A stretch of 32,445 bases of DNA from CAZVYS01 sp964630755 (GTDB lineage Bacteria > Patescibacteriota > Microgenomatia > UBA1400 > CG1-02-47-37): contig CAZVYS010000009.1 in NCBI GenBank assembly GCA_964630755.1, positions 1-32,445 of the forward strand, read 5' to 3'. Position 1 is the first letter of the stretch, and each line of letters starts with the position of its first letter. Positions 22,047 through 29,262 of this stretch are shown here, one piece after another. The notes beneath the pieces were generated by a model, which searched no databases, was not told the DNA's origin, and saw nothing but the letters and a program-made list of their open reading frames with translations. The translations under genes and the position numbers were made by a program.

Positions 22047-24569
22047 CTATTCTTCAGCTAACGGCTGACAACTATTCATCACATGGCGAAACTGAACTTG
22101 CATAACATTAGGAGCGAAATACAACTCCATTTTACAAACATGCTCAGTGCCAGAAACTGGGAAAGTAAGATTACCATTGCTAGTAATCTCCCAGAAGCTG
22201 TTAACCCACTCAACAACCGTTTCTTTTCCTGTTTCAACATCATGGAAAATAACATTGAGTGGAAATCCATCACCATCGGCTTTTGATGAATAAGCCACGA
22301 TCGGGGCAACCATTGATCCTTCGTCATAATAACGCGGATCTAACACAATTTGACCTGTGTCTTGGTTAATAACTCTCCGACCACCAGCGTGTATGCCTTG
22401 ATTATGCGGCAGAGTAAACACAACTGTTCCTTGATCTCTTACGCGATCCGCCACATCCATAACATACGGGCCAAGAAAACTACAGTAGAGTGTATCAAAC
22501 ACATCTCCTTGGCTTTGCCCGTAATCTATGCAGCTACCGCCTGCTTTCTGCGTACTCATGTTCGGACCTTGGAAAAACAAAACTCTGCTTTCCCAAACTA
22601 TATAGAAATTAAGTCCAAACTGCGCAAAGCGTAATGTAGCCGGAACATAAGGCGAGATTCTCGACCAAATTCGAGATACTCTACCTGAAATTCCAGCCCT
22701 ACCCATAGCTTTTGAAAGAGCAGTTTCTGAGGAAATCTCGGCGGCAAATAAATCATCAACAGTCATAACTGTTTCAGTAACAGTCATTCCTGATTCAGCT
22801 AAAGTCGACTCCATCAACACCGTGCCAGCAACTTCAGCTTCTATCAATCCCATTTCCAAAACTGATTCCCCTTGAACAATCACTTTACGAATCTTGCCTG
22901 TATGTGAAAAATTGTTCAAAATCAAATCCTGGAACTTTCCCCAATTTTGCAACTCAAACCACAAAGCATCTACTTCTGCTTGAGTGCCAATCAGGTAAAT
23001 ATCCATATGGGCTGGGGCATGGGATAAAGGGTAAATAGCTTGTTTCAAACTATTACCAATATCATCAAGGTGCGTTGTGATTCCAAAATACGAATCTGCC
23101 ACTCCAACACCTTCTACGTAAAACGCATTATATATATCATCTGACAATTCATAGGGGGGTCGCGTAGTAAAATTAAACACTAAACGATTCATCCCTTGAC
23201 CAGTTCCAAGTGCAAGCTCTGTTGCTGTTGCGCCTCCAGCTTCTATAGCTACTGCGTTAGCATTCATTACAGCTCTCATTTCGCTGGTTAACACACCGCG
23301 AGATAACAATGGATTGGCTTCACCTAACAAAACAGCATTAAATTCTGCCTCTGAAAGATACTGCCATCGTCCATTTACCAAAGCGCCAGTTGGGTAAACT
23401 CCCTGAGCTGAGTTTGAAGTCAATCCAGATAAGATTGAAACATTATTCTCAGTAACATACCAAAAGCCATCCAACTGATCAGCGACTTTCATACTTTGCT
23501 TCCACGCACTGGGGTCAATCTTACTGATTAAAACCCAATCATCAAGAACCGAAGATCCTGATGAAACACCACCTGCGAGAGTTCTTCCTCCACAACCAGG
23601 GCATCCAGCTTCAAGCTCGCCATGCATCAAAGAGATTATCAAGTCTGGCTCAGCTTTAACTATCAAGTCCTGCCAACCAGCTGGTAACTCACCGGCGATA
23701 GTTTTAAGTTCATGAACATTAAAACCTGTTTTCGATGACCAACCAAGGATTTCATTGATAGTCCGACCATCACAACAACCAACTGTCATAATAGTCAAGC
23801 CTTCTAGAGTTTGTGCTGCTTGTCCAGCTGCTACAGAACCAAGTCCAGCGTTAGTTACACCAGAGATCTGACCGCCAGAACTACTTCCTGAACTAGCTTG
23901 AGTGCCATTATACTGCCCATCGCGGGAATTTCCTTCGCCTCTGAAAATACTCATCGCATAATCAAAAGCTGCCTCAATAGCATCTCTTTCTTCTTTGTCT
24001 TTAAGATCCAGAACGGCTTTGAATGCTTGAATTTGAGCAAAAGCTTTTTTTATTTGAGCTTCGTCTCTTTCAGCACTTTCGGCCTCTACCTTTAACCATC
24101 CGATTGCCTCATTCAATCTCGCTGTTCGCTCTTCCTCAGAGAGTGATTCGCTCTCTTGACCACTATTTTCTAAGTCAAGCGACTGACTTGATTGAACTGA
24201 CTCACCATCTTCTTCAACTATTTCATCTCCTACACTGATGGCTTCAGCTTCTAAGCGCGCTTCCGTGAATTCAGGATCAGCTCGCAAAAAATCTGCACCT
24301 CTACGCAACTCACAATCGTATTTCCAAGCATTTGTTAAGCCATCTACACAAAAGGTATTTGTGGTTGGCGTACATACTGGAGGGGCAAAAAAAGGGCAAG
24401 CAGCGTTATACTCAACTGCTGTCATACCGCTTTCTTCAAAAGATTTATAACTAACCTCTCCAGACACTGTTGTTGCCTTGATGCCTCCCATACAGGAAAG
24501 CATAGCTAGGCCCAAAATCGCAATTGCGGAAGTAATCAGATAAATGTTCCATTTAATTTTCTGATTCAT
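22047..24569 (-). CDS. Large exported protein with carbonic-anhydrase-like CxDxR module (840 aa)
   Basis: N-terminal signal with a lipobox-like end (LGLAMLSC, Cys about 26). Then a Cys-rich segment (about 58-86), an acidic helical region (about 100-215) and a Gly/Ser linker. Next comes a module with GCCDGR (Cys265, Asp267, Arg269), KTIAGE (about 289), LMHGELEAG (His316) and CGG (Cys326). The Cys-to-His (51) and His-to-Cys (10) spacings match, from memory, those of cadmium/zeta carbonic anhydrase CDCA1. About 500 further residues are unidentified, including a His/Asp-rich segment (GITTHLDDIG… SHAPAHMDIY, about 495-530). The start overlaps the upstream gene's TGA. It may be a surface metalloenzyme; activity is unproven. 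Confidence 0.6.
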   Translation of the reverse strand: MNQKIKWNIYLITSAIAILGLAMLSCMGGIKATTVSGEVSYKSFEESGMTAVEYNAACPFFAPPVCTPTTNTFCVDGLTNAWKYDCELRRGADFLRADPEFTEARLEAEAISVGDEIVEEDGESVQSSQSLDLENSGQESESLSEEERTARLNEAIGWLKVEAESAERDEAQIKKAFAQIQAFKAVLDLKDKEERDAIEAAFDYAMSIFRGEGNSRDGQYNGTQASSGSSSGGQISGVTNAGLGSVAAGQAAQTLEGLTIMTVGCCDGRTINEILGWSSKTGFNVHELKTIAGELPAGWQDLIVKAEPDLIISLMHGELEAGCPGCGGRTLAGGVSSGSSVLDDWVLISKIDPSAWKQSMKVADQLDGFWYVTENNVSILSGLTSNSAQGVYPTGALVNGRWQYLSEAEFNAVLLGEANPLLSRGVLTSEMRAVMNANAVAIEAGGATATELALGTGQGMNRLVFNFTTRPPYELSDDIYNAFYVEGVGVADSYFGITTHLDDIGNSLKQAIYPLSHAPAHMDIYLIGTQAEVDALWFELQNWGKFQDLILNNFSHTGKIRKVIVQGESVLEMGLIEAEVAGTVLMESTLAESGMTVTETVMTVDDLFAAEISSETALSKAMGRAGISGRVSRIWSRISPYVPATLRFAQFGLNFYIVWESRVLFFQGPNMSTQKAGGSCIDYGQSQGDVFDTLYCSFLGPYVMDVADRVRDQGTVVFTLPHNQGIHAGGRRVINQDTGQIVLDPRYYDEGSMVAPIVAYSSKADGDGFPLNVIFHDVETGKETVVEWVNSFWEITSNGNLTFPVSGTEHVCKMELYFAPNVMQVQFRHVMNSCQPLAEE

Positions 24570-24835
24570 TTCTCTGCCTCCACAATTTGCTTATTTTGGA
24601 ATTCTTCAATCGCTGTCACTGCGTATAGGAATCCTACTTCGATCTCACCTGTTTCGAACATAAAATCCAACGCTTCATGATATTTTTCTGAATCAAAACT
24701 TACTTGATCCACTGCCACAACCTCCTGATTAATTAGAGGGCCTGTGCAAAACGCTGACATAGTAAACATAATTACCATCATGCCAATTGCCAACAAGCAC
24801 ATATAATCTTCAAACGAACGAACATTGATCTTCAC
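24566..24835 (-). CDS. Small exported or membrane protein upstream of the large CxDxR protein
   Basis: An 89-residue protein starting with GTG, six bases after AAGGAG. One hydrophobic segment (about 12-30, MCLLAIGMMVIMFTMSAFC) may be a membrane anchor or a poor lipoprotein signal. The mature part is acidic (DQVSFDSEKYHEALDFMFETGEIEVGFLYAVTAIEEF). Its TGA overlaps the ATG of the 840-residue protein by four bases, so the two are translationally coupled and probably act together. No family recognised. Confidence 0.65.
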   Translation of the reverse strand: MKINVRSFEDYMCLLAIGMMVIMFTMSAFCTGPLINQEVVAVDQVSFDSEKYHEALDFMFETGEIEVGFLYAVTAIEEFQNKQIVEAEK

Positions 24836-24847
24836 TACATTCTCCTT

Positions 24848-24988
24848 CTAATCATCTAAGTCTTTCTGAATTTTCCTCATACTTTGCATTCTCATTCCAG
24901 TCACGCGTAGTTTGCCTTCTACTTTAGGTTGCCTAGACCTAATGCTACTGGGCACAAAAGAGCTTCCACTCTCCTCTGTCCAGTGCAC
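24848..24988 (-). CDS. Possible small gene or gene remnant in the leader
   Basis: A frame open from about 25057 to TAG at 24848-24850 has protein-like composition (FVYFLVHWTEESGSSFVP, then an Arg/Lys/Met-rich end MRMQSMRKIQKDLDD). The stop is seven bases before the GTG of the next gene and just ahead of its AAGGAG, as in an operon. The only conventional start is GTG at 24988, without a good ribosome site. The coding-like sequence begins earlier, so a rare start or a damaged 5' end is possible. Function unknown. Confidence 0.35.
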   Translation of the reverse strand: MHWTEESGSSFVPSSIRSRQPKVEGKLRVTGMRMQSMRKIQKDLDD

Positions 24989-25023
24989 TAGAAAATAGAC
25001 AAACCTATTGCCTAATATTTTCT

Positions 25024-25124
25024 TTGTAGAGAGTTGATTGATATTTGAGTTGGGTTAATTAACTTAAGGCCATCAAATGGCATTCACTTTAAGCCCTTCC
25101 TCAACTACCCATTACTCTCTACAA
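25024..25124 (-). other. Nested four-stem leader RNA
   Basis: TTGTAGAGAGT (25024-25034) pairs perfectly with ACTCTCTACAA (25114-25124). Inside it TTGAG/CTCAA, GGG/CCC, CTTAA/TTAAG and GCCAT-CAA-ATGGC (25069-25081) stack as successive stems. It lies in the long leader (about 350 nt) of the operon ending at 22047, after a TATAAT box on the minus strand (25189-25194). It could be a cis-regulatory RNA. Confidence 0.55.
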
Positions 25125-25188
25125 CAGATTGTTAAGGTGCCATGTAAAAATAGATCCTATTCAGGACCTACGCATCAAATACACCTAT

Positions 25189-25194
25189 ATTATA
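25189..25194 (-). promoter_or_regulatory. Probable -10 box of the exported CxDxR operon
   Basis: TATAAT on the minus strand in an AT-rich setting (AAGGTATAATATAGG). No convincing -35 is visible. It is the best promoter candidate upstream of the genes at 24835-22047. Confidence 0.4.
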
Positions 25195-25231
25195 CCTTAT
25201 AGGCTAAAATTATAAAACCTTTTGGGAAAAT

Positions 25232-25843
25232 TTACTTAATTATCTCAATCACTTTCGGACCATTTAGTTTTTCAACTGTCTCGACCGCGTTTTTAAGTAA
25301 ATCCATCACATTAATACCCAGTTTTTCAGCTACCCAAGCATCTAAAATAAAACCAGACTCATCTGGAATTAAGGTCATGCCTTCAACCAAATTAACTCTA
25401 ACTACTTTTTCCTCGTGAGCGCCAGTTAACTTAACATACTCACCTTGAGCTTCTTCAACCATCTGCTTAACCTTTGGCAAATCTACCTCAAGCTTTGGTA
25501 GACCGGTCAACTCACCCTTGCTCCATAGCTTGCCAAAACCACAACCAAGCTCGTCATTATGATCATCGCCATGGCTTGACGCTACGTAACCAGCTTGCTT
25601 AATCTTTTCAATCGCTTCTGTAACTGCCGCTTCATCCCCTCTTTTAAGTCCTATTGCCATTACTCCCAAAACTCCACCTTGAATTTTTGGCCCCTTCATT
25701 ACTTCTTCTGTTTTATCTCCCAATCTTCCATCAACACAATGCACCGCTCCCTTGCTAGAAACCGGCACTAGCTTTACATCTTCTCGGCTGACTTCTGTAA
25801 CTTGCCAGCCTTTTTGTTTTAAATCATTAACTAGATCTTGCAT
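25232..25843 (-). CDS. Zeta/beta carbonic-anhydrase-like CxDxR protein (203 aa)
   Basis: A 203-residue soluble protein with VHCVDGR (Cys36, Asp38, Arg40), a KIQGGVLG segment (about 54-60), and SSHGDDHNDELGCG (His91, Cys101). Cys-x-Asp-x-Arg with His about 55 residues later and Cys ten residues after that is the metal-site order of cadmium-type (zeta) and beta carbonic anhydrases. The CVDGR wording and the ten-residue spacing recall CDCA1 (Cys263/His315/Cys325 from memory). CO2 hydration is the obvious hypothesis but is not shown. AAGGAG precedes the ATG. It is in line with the 48-codon gene and rpsA upstream. Confidence 0.6.
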   Translation of the reverse strand: MQDLVNDLKQKGWQVTEVSREDVKLVPVSSKGAVHCVDGRLGDKTEEVMKGPKIQGGVLGVMAIGLKRGDEAAVTEAIEKIKQAGYVASSHGDDHNDELGCGFGKLWSKGELTGLPKLEVDLPKVKQMVEEAQGEYVKLTGAHEEKVVRVNLVEGMTLIPDESGFILDAWVAEKLGINVMDLLKNAVETVEKLNGPKVIEIIK

Positions 25844-25864
25844 ATTAATCTCCTTTATTTAATA

Positions 25865-26011
25865 TTATTCCCCACTAACTGATTCTTTATAAACTTCTAG
25901 TTCTTTTTCTACCTTTTCCCAATTACCCTTCTCTTCTCGAATGGCTTTAAACACTAACTTATAATCAATTAAAATTGTGTCATCTCTGACAATCATTTTA
26001 GTACTATCCAT
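25865..26011 (-). CDS. 48-codon hypothetical gene between rpsA and the CxDxR gene
   Basis: Frame MDSTKMIVRDDTILIDYKLV… ending TAA at 25865-25867. It gives a 48-residue acidic, helix-prone peptide. It fits neatly between rpsA and the 203-residue gene. The frame stays open upstream of the ATG (…LRFVAIPAIF), and a very strong AAGGAGG (26057-26063) lies 45 bases before the ATG, separated from it by a hairpin (TACGAAC/GTTCGTA, 26030-26052). The true start may be upstream (CTG or another rare codon), or the hairpin may bring the site closer. No family recognised. Confidence 0.45.
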   Translation of the reverse strand: MDSTKMIVRDDTILIDYKLVFKAIREEKGNWEKVEKELEVYKESVSGE

Positions 26012-26029
26012 AAAAATTGCTGGAATTGC

Positions 26030-26052
26030 TACGAACCTCAGTAGCGTTCGTA
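26030..26052 (-). other. Hairpin between a strong Shine-Dalgarno site and the 48-codon gene
   Basis: TACGAAC (26030-26036) and GTTCGTA (26046-26052) pair perfectly around a nine-base loop. AAGGAGG (26057-26063, minus strand) lies just upstream. No U run follows, so it is not a terminator. Confidence 0.55.
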
Positions 26053-26074
26053 ACTTCCTCCTTATAATTGTTAA

Positions 26075-27286
26075 CTACTTATATCCTACAGGTTTTTGCG
26101 TTAATGCTAAAGACAAGCTCATTCTGCGATGAGGTAAATCTACTTGCTCTACAAAACACTCAATCTTTTGACCAACTTTAAATTCTTTGTCAGTTGGAAT
26201 CTTTGAAATATGAATCAAACCATCCACTCCAGAGGCTAGATTTACAAAAGCTCCAAAAGCCGCAAGACGAGTAATTTCTCCCTTTACTTTACTGCCTTCA
26301 GGGTATTTTTTAGCTGTTTCTTTCCAAGGGTCACCAGTTAACTGCTTAACTGACAAATTCAATCTAGAGCTTTTCTCATCCACGCCAATTACTTTTACTT
26401 TTATCTTGTCTCCTGTCTTAAAATGCACTCCTGGATTATCTACTTTTTCCCAAGAAATCTCAGATATATGCACCAACCCCTCTAAAAACAAGTCTTCTTT
26501 AGTTTTCTTGCTTTTTACACCAGCTCTAACAAATACTCCAAACGGCATAATGCCAGACACCACTCCTTCAAGCTCATCCTCTACTTTAACTAACTTCAAA
26601 GCTTCAGACTGCTGAGCTAATGCTTCTTGCTCACTGACTGCTTTTTCGCTAAAGATTAACCGATTTTTTTCTCGATCAACTTCAATTACCTTAACTGAAA
26701 AATTCCTATTTTGTAAATCCTTCAATCTGCCTAAATATTCTCTGCCAAACTGGCTACTTGGCACAAAACCTCTTACTCCTTGGATTTTTACAATAATTCC
26801 ACCTTTGTTTACCTCAAGTCCTTTAACATCAATCGCTTTGCTGGTTTTTAAAAGTTCATCAAAAAACTCCCAGCGCTTGTTCATGACTGTTTGTCTCAAA
26901 GACAATAATATTTGTCCTCGATCATTTTCAGGTGAACCAACATAAGCCTCAACTGTATCTCCAACTTGAAGCCCTTGCATCATTTCTCTAGCTAACTCGT
27001 ATTCCTTCTCTATTACTACTCCTTCGGTTTTGGCTCCAATATCTATTAGAATCATTTTCTTAGTTATATCTGTCACTAAACCTTCAACTTTTTGACCTTT
27101 TTTAAGTCCTTTTAGCGCATAGCCAGTCTGCTTCAAAAGCTCCTCCATTGTCTGAGGTTTCTTTGTTGACACTTTTTTAACTACTTTTTTAGCTGGAATT
27201 TTCTTAGCTGAAGTTTTCTTAACTACCTTCTTTGCCGGTTTTTTAACCGGTTTTTTCTTTACTGCCTTTTTTGCCTTTGCTGCCAT
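26075..27286 (-). CDS. rpsA: 30S ribosomal protein S1
   Basis: A 403-residue RNA-binding protein that helps mRNA reach the ribosome. A Lys/Ala/Pro extension (about 1-45) is followed by four S1 domains: GQKVEGLVTDITKKMILIDIGAKTEG (about 60), a second with GGIIVKIQGVRGFVPSSQFG (about 158), a third EDELEGVVSGIMPFGVFVRAG (about 230) and a fourth GSKVKGEITRLAAFGAFVNL (about 328). E. coli S1 has six, but four is common in other phyla. AAGGAG lies nine bases before the ATG. A promoter is at 27320-27349. Confidence 0.93.
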   Translation of the reverse strand: MAAKAKKAVKKKPVKKPAKKVVKKTSAKKIPAKKVVKKVSTKKPQTMEELLKQTGYALKGLKKGQKVEGLVTDITKKMILIDIGAKTEGVVIEKEYELAREMMQGLQVGDTVEAYVGSPENDRGQILLSLRQTVMNKRWEFFDELLKTSKAIDVKGLEVNKGGIIVKIQGVRGFVPSSQFGREYLGRLKDLQNRNFSVKVIEVDREKNRLIFSEKAVSEQEALAQQSEALKLVKVEDELEGVVSGIMPFGVFVRAGVKSKKTKEDLFLEGLVHISEISWEKVDNPGVHFKTGDKIKVKVIGVDEKSSRLNLSVKQLTGDPWKETAKKYPEGSKVKGEITRLAAFGAFVNLASGVDGLIHISKIPTDKEFKVGQKIECFVEQVDLPHRRMSLSLALTQKPVGYK

Positions 27287-27319
27287 TTCATAATTCTCCT
27301 TTCATTTAAGAATGGAGTG

Positions 27320-27349
27320 ATTCTATCACAACTCTTACCTTAATAACAA
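27320..27349 (-). promoter_or_regulatory. rpsA promoter
   Basis: Minus strand TTGTTA (27344-27349), 18-base spacer, TGA-TAGAAT (-10 at 27320-27325, TGn extended). It is divergent from the plus-strand promoter at 27366-27393. Confidence 0.55.
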
Positions 27350-27365
27350 CAACTCGCTCGATGCC

Positions 27366-27456
27366 TTGACTGGGCCTATCTGTTTGCTATAATACTATAA
27401 GACTAATGATTTATTTAAGAAACTCTATCATAATCTAATTAGGTAGAGCTTTTTTT
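27366..27456 (+). promoter_or_regulatory. Consensus promoter followed by an intrinsic terminator
   Basis: TTGACT (27366-27371), 16-base spacer and TATAAT (27388-27393) make a near-consensus promoter. About 25 bases after the expected start, CTCTATC/GGTAGAG (27423-27429, 27442-27448) with inner TAAT-CTA-ATTA forms a hairpin followed by T7 (27450-27456). The gene at 27463 begins only six bases after the T run and has no Shine-Dalgarno sequence. The predicted product is a 55-nt RNA or an attenuated leader. Confidence 0.7.
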
Positions 27457-27462
27457 GTATAT

Positions 27463-28338
27463 ATGACAGCTCCAGTCGAAACCAAACAAACTCCTCAGCT
27501 CGTCAAAGCCTTTAAAAACGATCTAAATCCATACTATCATCCTGTAGACCAAATTCCCAATACAACTTTAAAACAAGCTGCTGAATTATTTCCTCAATCT
27601 CCAGATCCAGAATCTACCCTAAAATCAGCCGTCATCCTAACTCGTCAAATTGTCAACGCCCTTGATACTCTCAGTCAACCAAAACCAGTTAATCATGAGG
27701 ATGCAAATGAACACTCCGACTTACTTCAAATTGCTACTGGTAATTTGATTATTACCCTAGAAAACCAAGTTCACGCCCAACCTCCAAACAATAATATGCT
27801 AGCTTCAAATTTAAACCATTTCGCTCCAGCTGCCGCCGCTACAATCGACTTGCCTATTAATCCTATTCCATACACTCTTTTAAACGCTCCAACTAATCAC
27901 TCTGATGCTAGATCAAAAATCTTAGCAGGAGATGTACTAGCAGAAGTTTATAAAGATGAAGGCCAACCAACTTATCACTTTTTTGCTGGCACAAATCCTG
28001 ACACTCCTCAAGCTAACACCTTAATAAGAATCCTTACTACTCAACTAAACCTTGCTAGCCAAGAAGGAGAAATCACCCCATTTGGAGAAATTCTTCACAC
28101 TCACCTATCTCAACCAAATATTCGCCAACTAATCACCGACGGCTTTAATCAATCTCATCAATGGGTTCAACAAAATCTATCAGCTAAAAACTCTAATGGA
28201 CAAGCTCCAACTTCTCATGCTAACTATCTTTATTATCGAGCACACTTATTAGAAGGGGTATCCCCTTTTAGATTTGACCTTCCAAATCCTATGGAAACTA
28301 TTGGTATTATATTAGACTCGATTACTATTTCTACTTAA
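27463..28338 (+). CDS. Hypothetical protein (291 aa)
   Basis: A soluble, Asn/Gln/Pro/Thr-rich, mildly acidic protein of 291 residues with no signal or membrane segment. Composition is typical of the genome's coding regions. Helical segments alternate with proline turns (for example KQAAELFPQSPDPESTLKSAVILTRQIVNAL, about 37-68, and FGEILHTHLSQPNIRQLITDGF, about 207-228). No motif or family recognised. The ATG lies directly after an intrinsic terminator, so expression requires readthrough or another promoter. The phosphoribosyltransferase gene follows 26 bases later with its own -10 box. Confidence 0.7.
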   Translation: MTAPVETKQTPQLVKAFKNDLNPYYHPVDQIPNTTLKQAAELFPQSPDPESTLKSAVILTRQIVNALDTLSQPKPVNHEDANEHSDLLQIATGNLIITLENQVHAQPPNNNMLASNLNHFAPAAAATIDLPINPIPYTLLNAPTNHSDARSKILAGDVLAEVYKDEGQPTYHFFAGTNPDTPQANTLIRILTTQLNLASQEGEITPFGEILHTHLSQPNIRQLITDGFNQSHQWVQQNLSAKNSNGQAPTSHANYLYYRAHLLEGVSPFRFDLPNPMETIGIILDSITIST

Positions 28339-28350
28339 TCCCTAGATTTT

Positions 28351-28359
28351 TGCTAAAAT
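28351..28359 (+). promoter_or_regulatory. Extended -10 box giving a leaderless phosphoribosyltransferase mRNA
   Basis: TGCTAAAAT ends five bases before the ATG at 28365. Transcription would start at or next to the start codon. The same box occurs at 19487-19495. Confidence 0.5.
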
Positions 28360-28364
28360 AATCT

Positions 28365-28838
28365 ATGGCAGATAAATTAATTTTCTCCTGGCAAGACATT
28401 GAAGCTGATTGTAAAAATTTAATAAATCAGTTAAAAAACACCCCTATCGACTTAATCGTAGCCATTACCAAAGGCGGTTTGCCTATTGCTACTATCTTGT
28501 CTAATAAATATCTAAATGATACCCATATCATCACTCTTCAACTAGAAGAAATTTCTAATAAAGGTCAAGCTAATTATCAAGCTAACAAAGTTAAATTAAT
28601 CTCTCCATTAAATACATATCCTATTAAAAACAAAAATGTCTTATTAATCGATGACGTGGCCGACTCTGGCTCATCCTTAAAAGAAGCTATTAAGCTCATT
28701 AATAAACATCAGCCAGCTAAACTAACTACTGCCACTCTTCATTACAAACCGCGGAGTCACACCAAGCCAGACATCTTTAGTCAGAAAATAGAAAATGACG
28801 TCTGGATAGTTTATCCTTGGGAACCAACTTCAACTTAA
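28365..28838 (+). CDS. Purine-type phosphoribosyltransferase
   Basis: A 157-residue type I phosphoribosyltransferase. The PRPP-binding loop VLLIDDVADSGSSL (about 91-104) is intact, with the ITKGGLPIATIL loop (about 31-42) and the C-terminal WIVYPWE (about 146-152) that occurs in xanthine/hypoxanthine-guanine enzymes. It probably salvages a purine base (xanthine, hypoxanthine or guanine) to its nucleotide with PRPP; substrate cannot be fixed by eye. Length is normal. It is convergent with the 5S rRNA gene, ending ten bases away. Confidence 0.85.
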   Translation: MADKLIFSWQDIEADCKNLINQLKNTPIDLIVAITKGGLPIATILSNKYLNDTHIITLQLEEISNKGQANYQANKVKLISPLNTYPIKNKNVLLIDDVADSGSSLKEAIKLINKHQPAKLTTATLHYKPRSHTKPDIFSQKIENDVWIVYPWEPTST

Positions 28839-28848
28839 GCCACAAAAA

Positions 28849-28967
28849 ATCCGGCCTTGAGGTATTTTCATATAAGCTTGCGCCGATACTATCGTCCCCG
28901 CTGCTACCTTTCACGACTCTGTTCGGTATGGAAAGAGGTGGTGCGATAGCGCTCCAAAGACCGGAAA
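28849..28967 (-). rRNA. rrf: 5S ribosomal RNA
   Basis: The minus strand has the 5S hallmarks: TCCGG…CCGGA terminal helix, loop C sequence CCATACCGAACAGAG, GTGAAAGGTAGCAGCGGGGACGATAGT and a 3' CAAGGCCGGA. Length is about 117-119. The 3' end runs into T6, so the terminal helix may itself act as terminator. It follows the 23S gene by about 65 bases. Confidence 0.93.
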
Positions 28968-29262
28968 ATGTATTATATTGTAAACCCACTCAAAAGTGAA
29001 GAGAATTTTGTACGATCTTATAGCCAAGCAAAGGTCTATTTTCGATCAACCGATTAGTACGGCTAGGCTTAGTAGATTACTCCACTTACACCGGCCGCCT
29101 ATCACCTGGTAGTCTCCCAGGGGTTTATAGGGATTTCTAATCTTAGGATGGGCTTCCCACTTAGATGCTTTCAGTGGTTATCCCGAACCAGTGTAGCTAC
29201 TCTGCTATGCCACTGATGTGACAACAGACACACTAGGGACTGGCCCAACTCGGTCCTCTCGT

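Noticed and set aside
22079..22634. Several frames on both strands within this stretch
   Set aside because: They are shadows of the 840-residue gene on the minus strand.
28817..28999. Short frames on both strands across the 5S region
   Set aside because: They coincide with the 5S rRNA gene.
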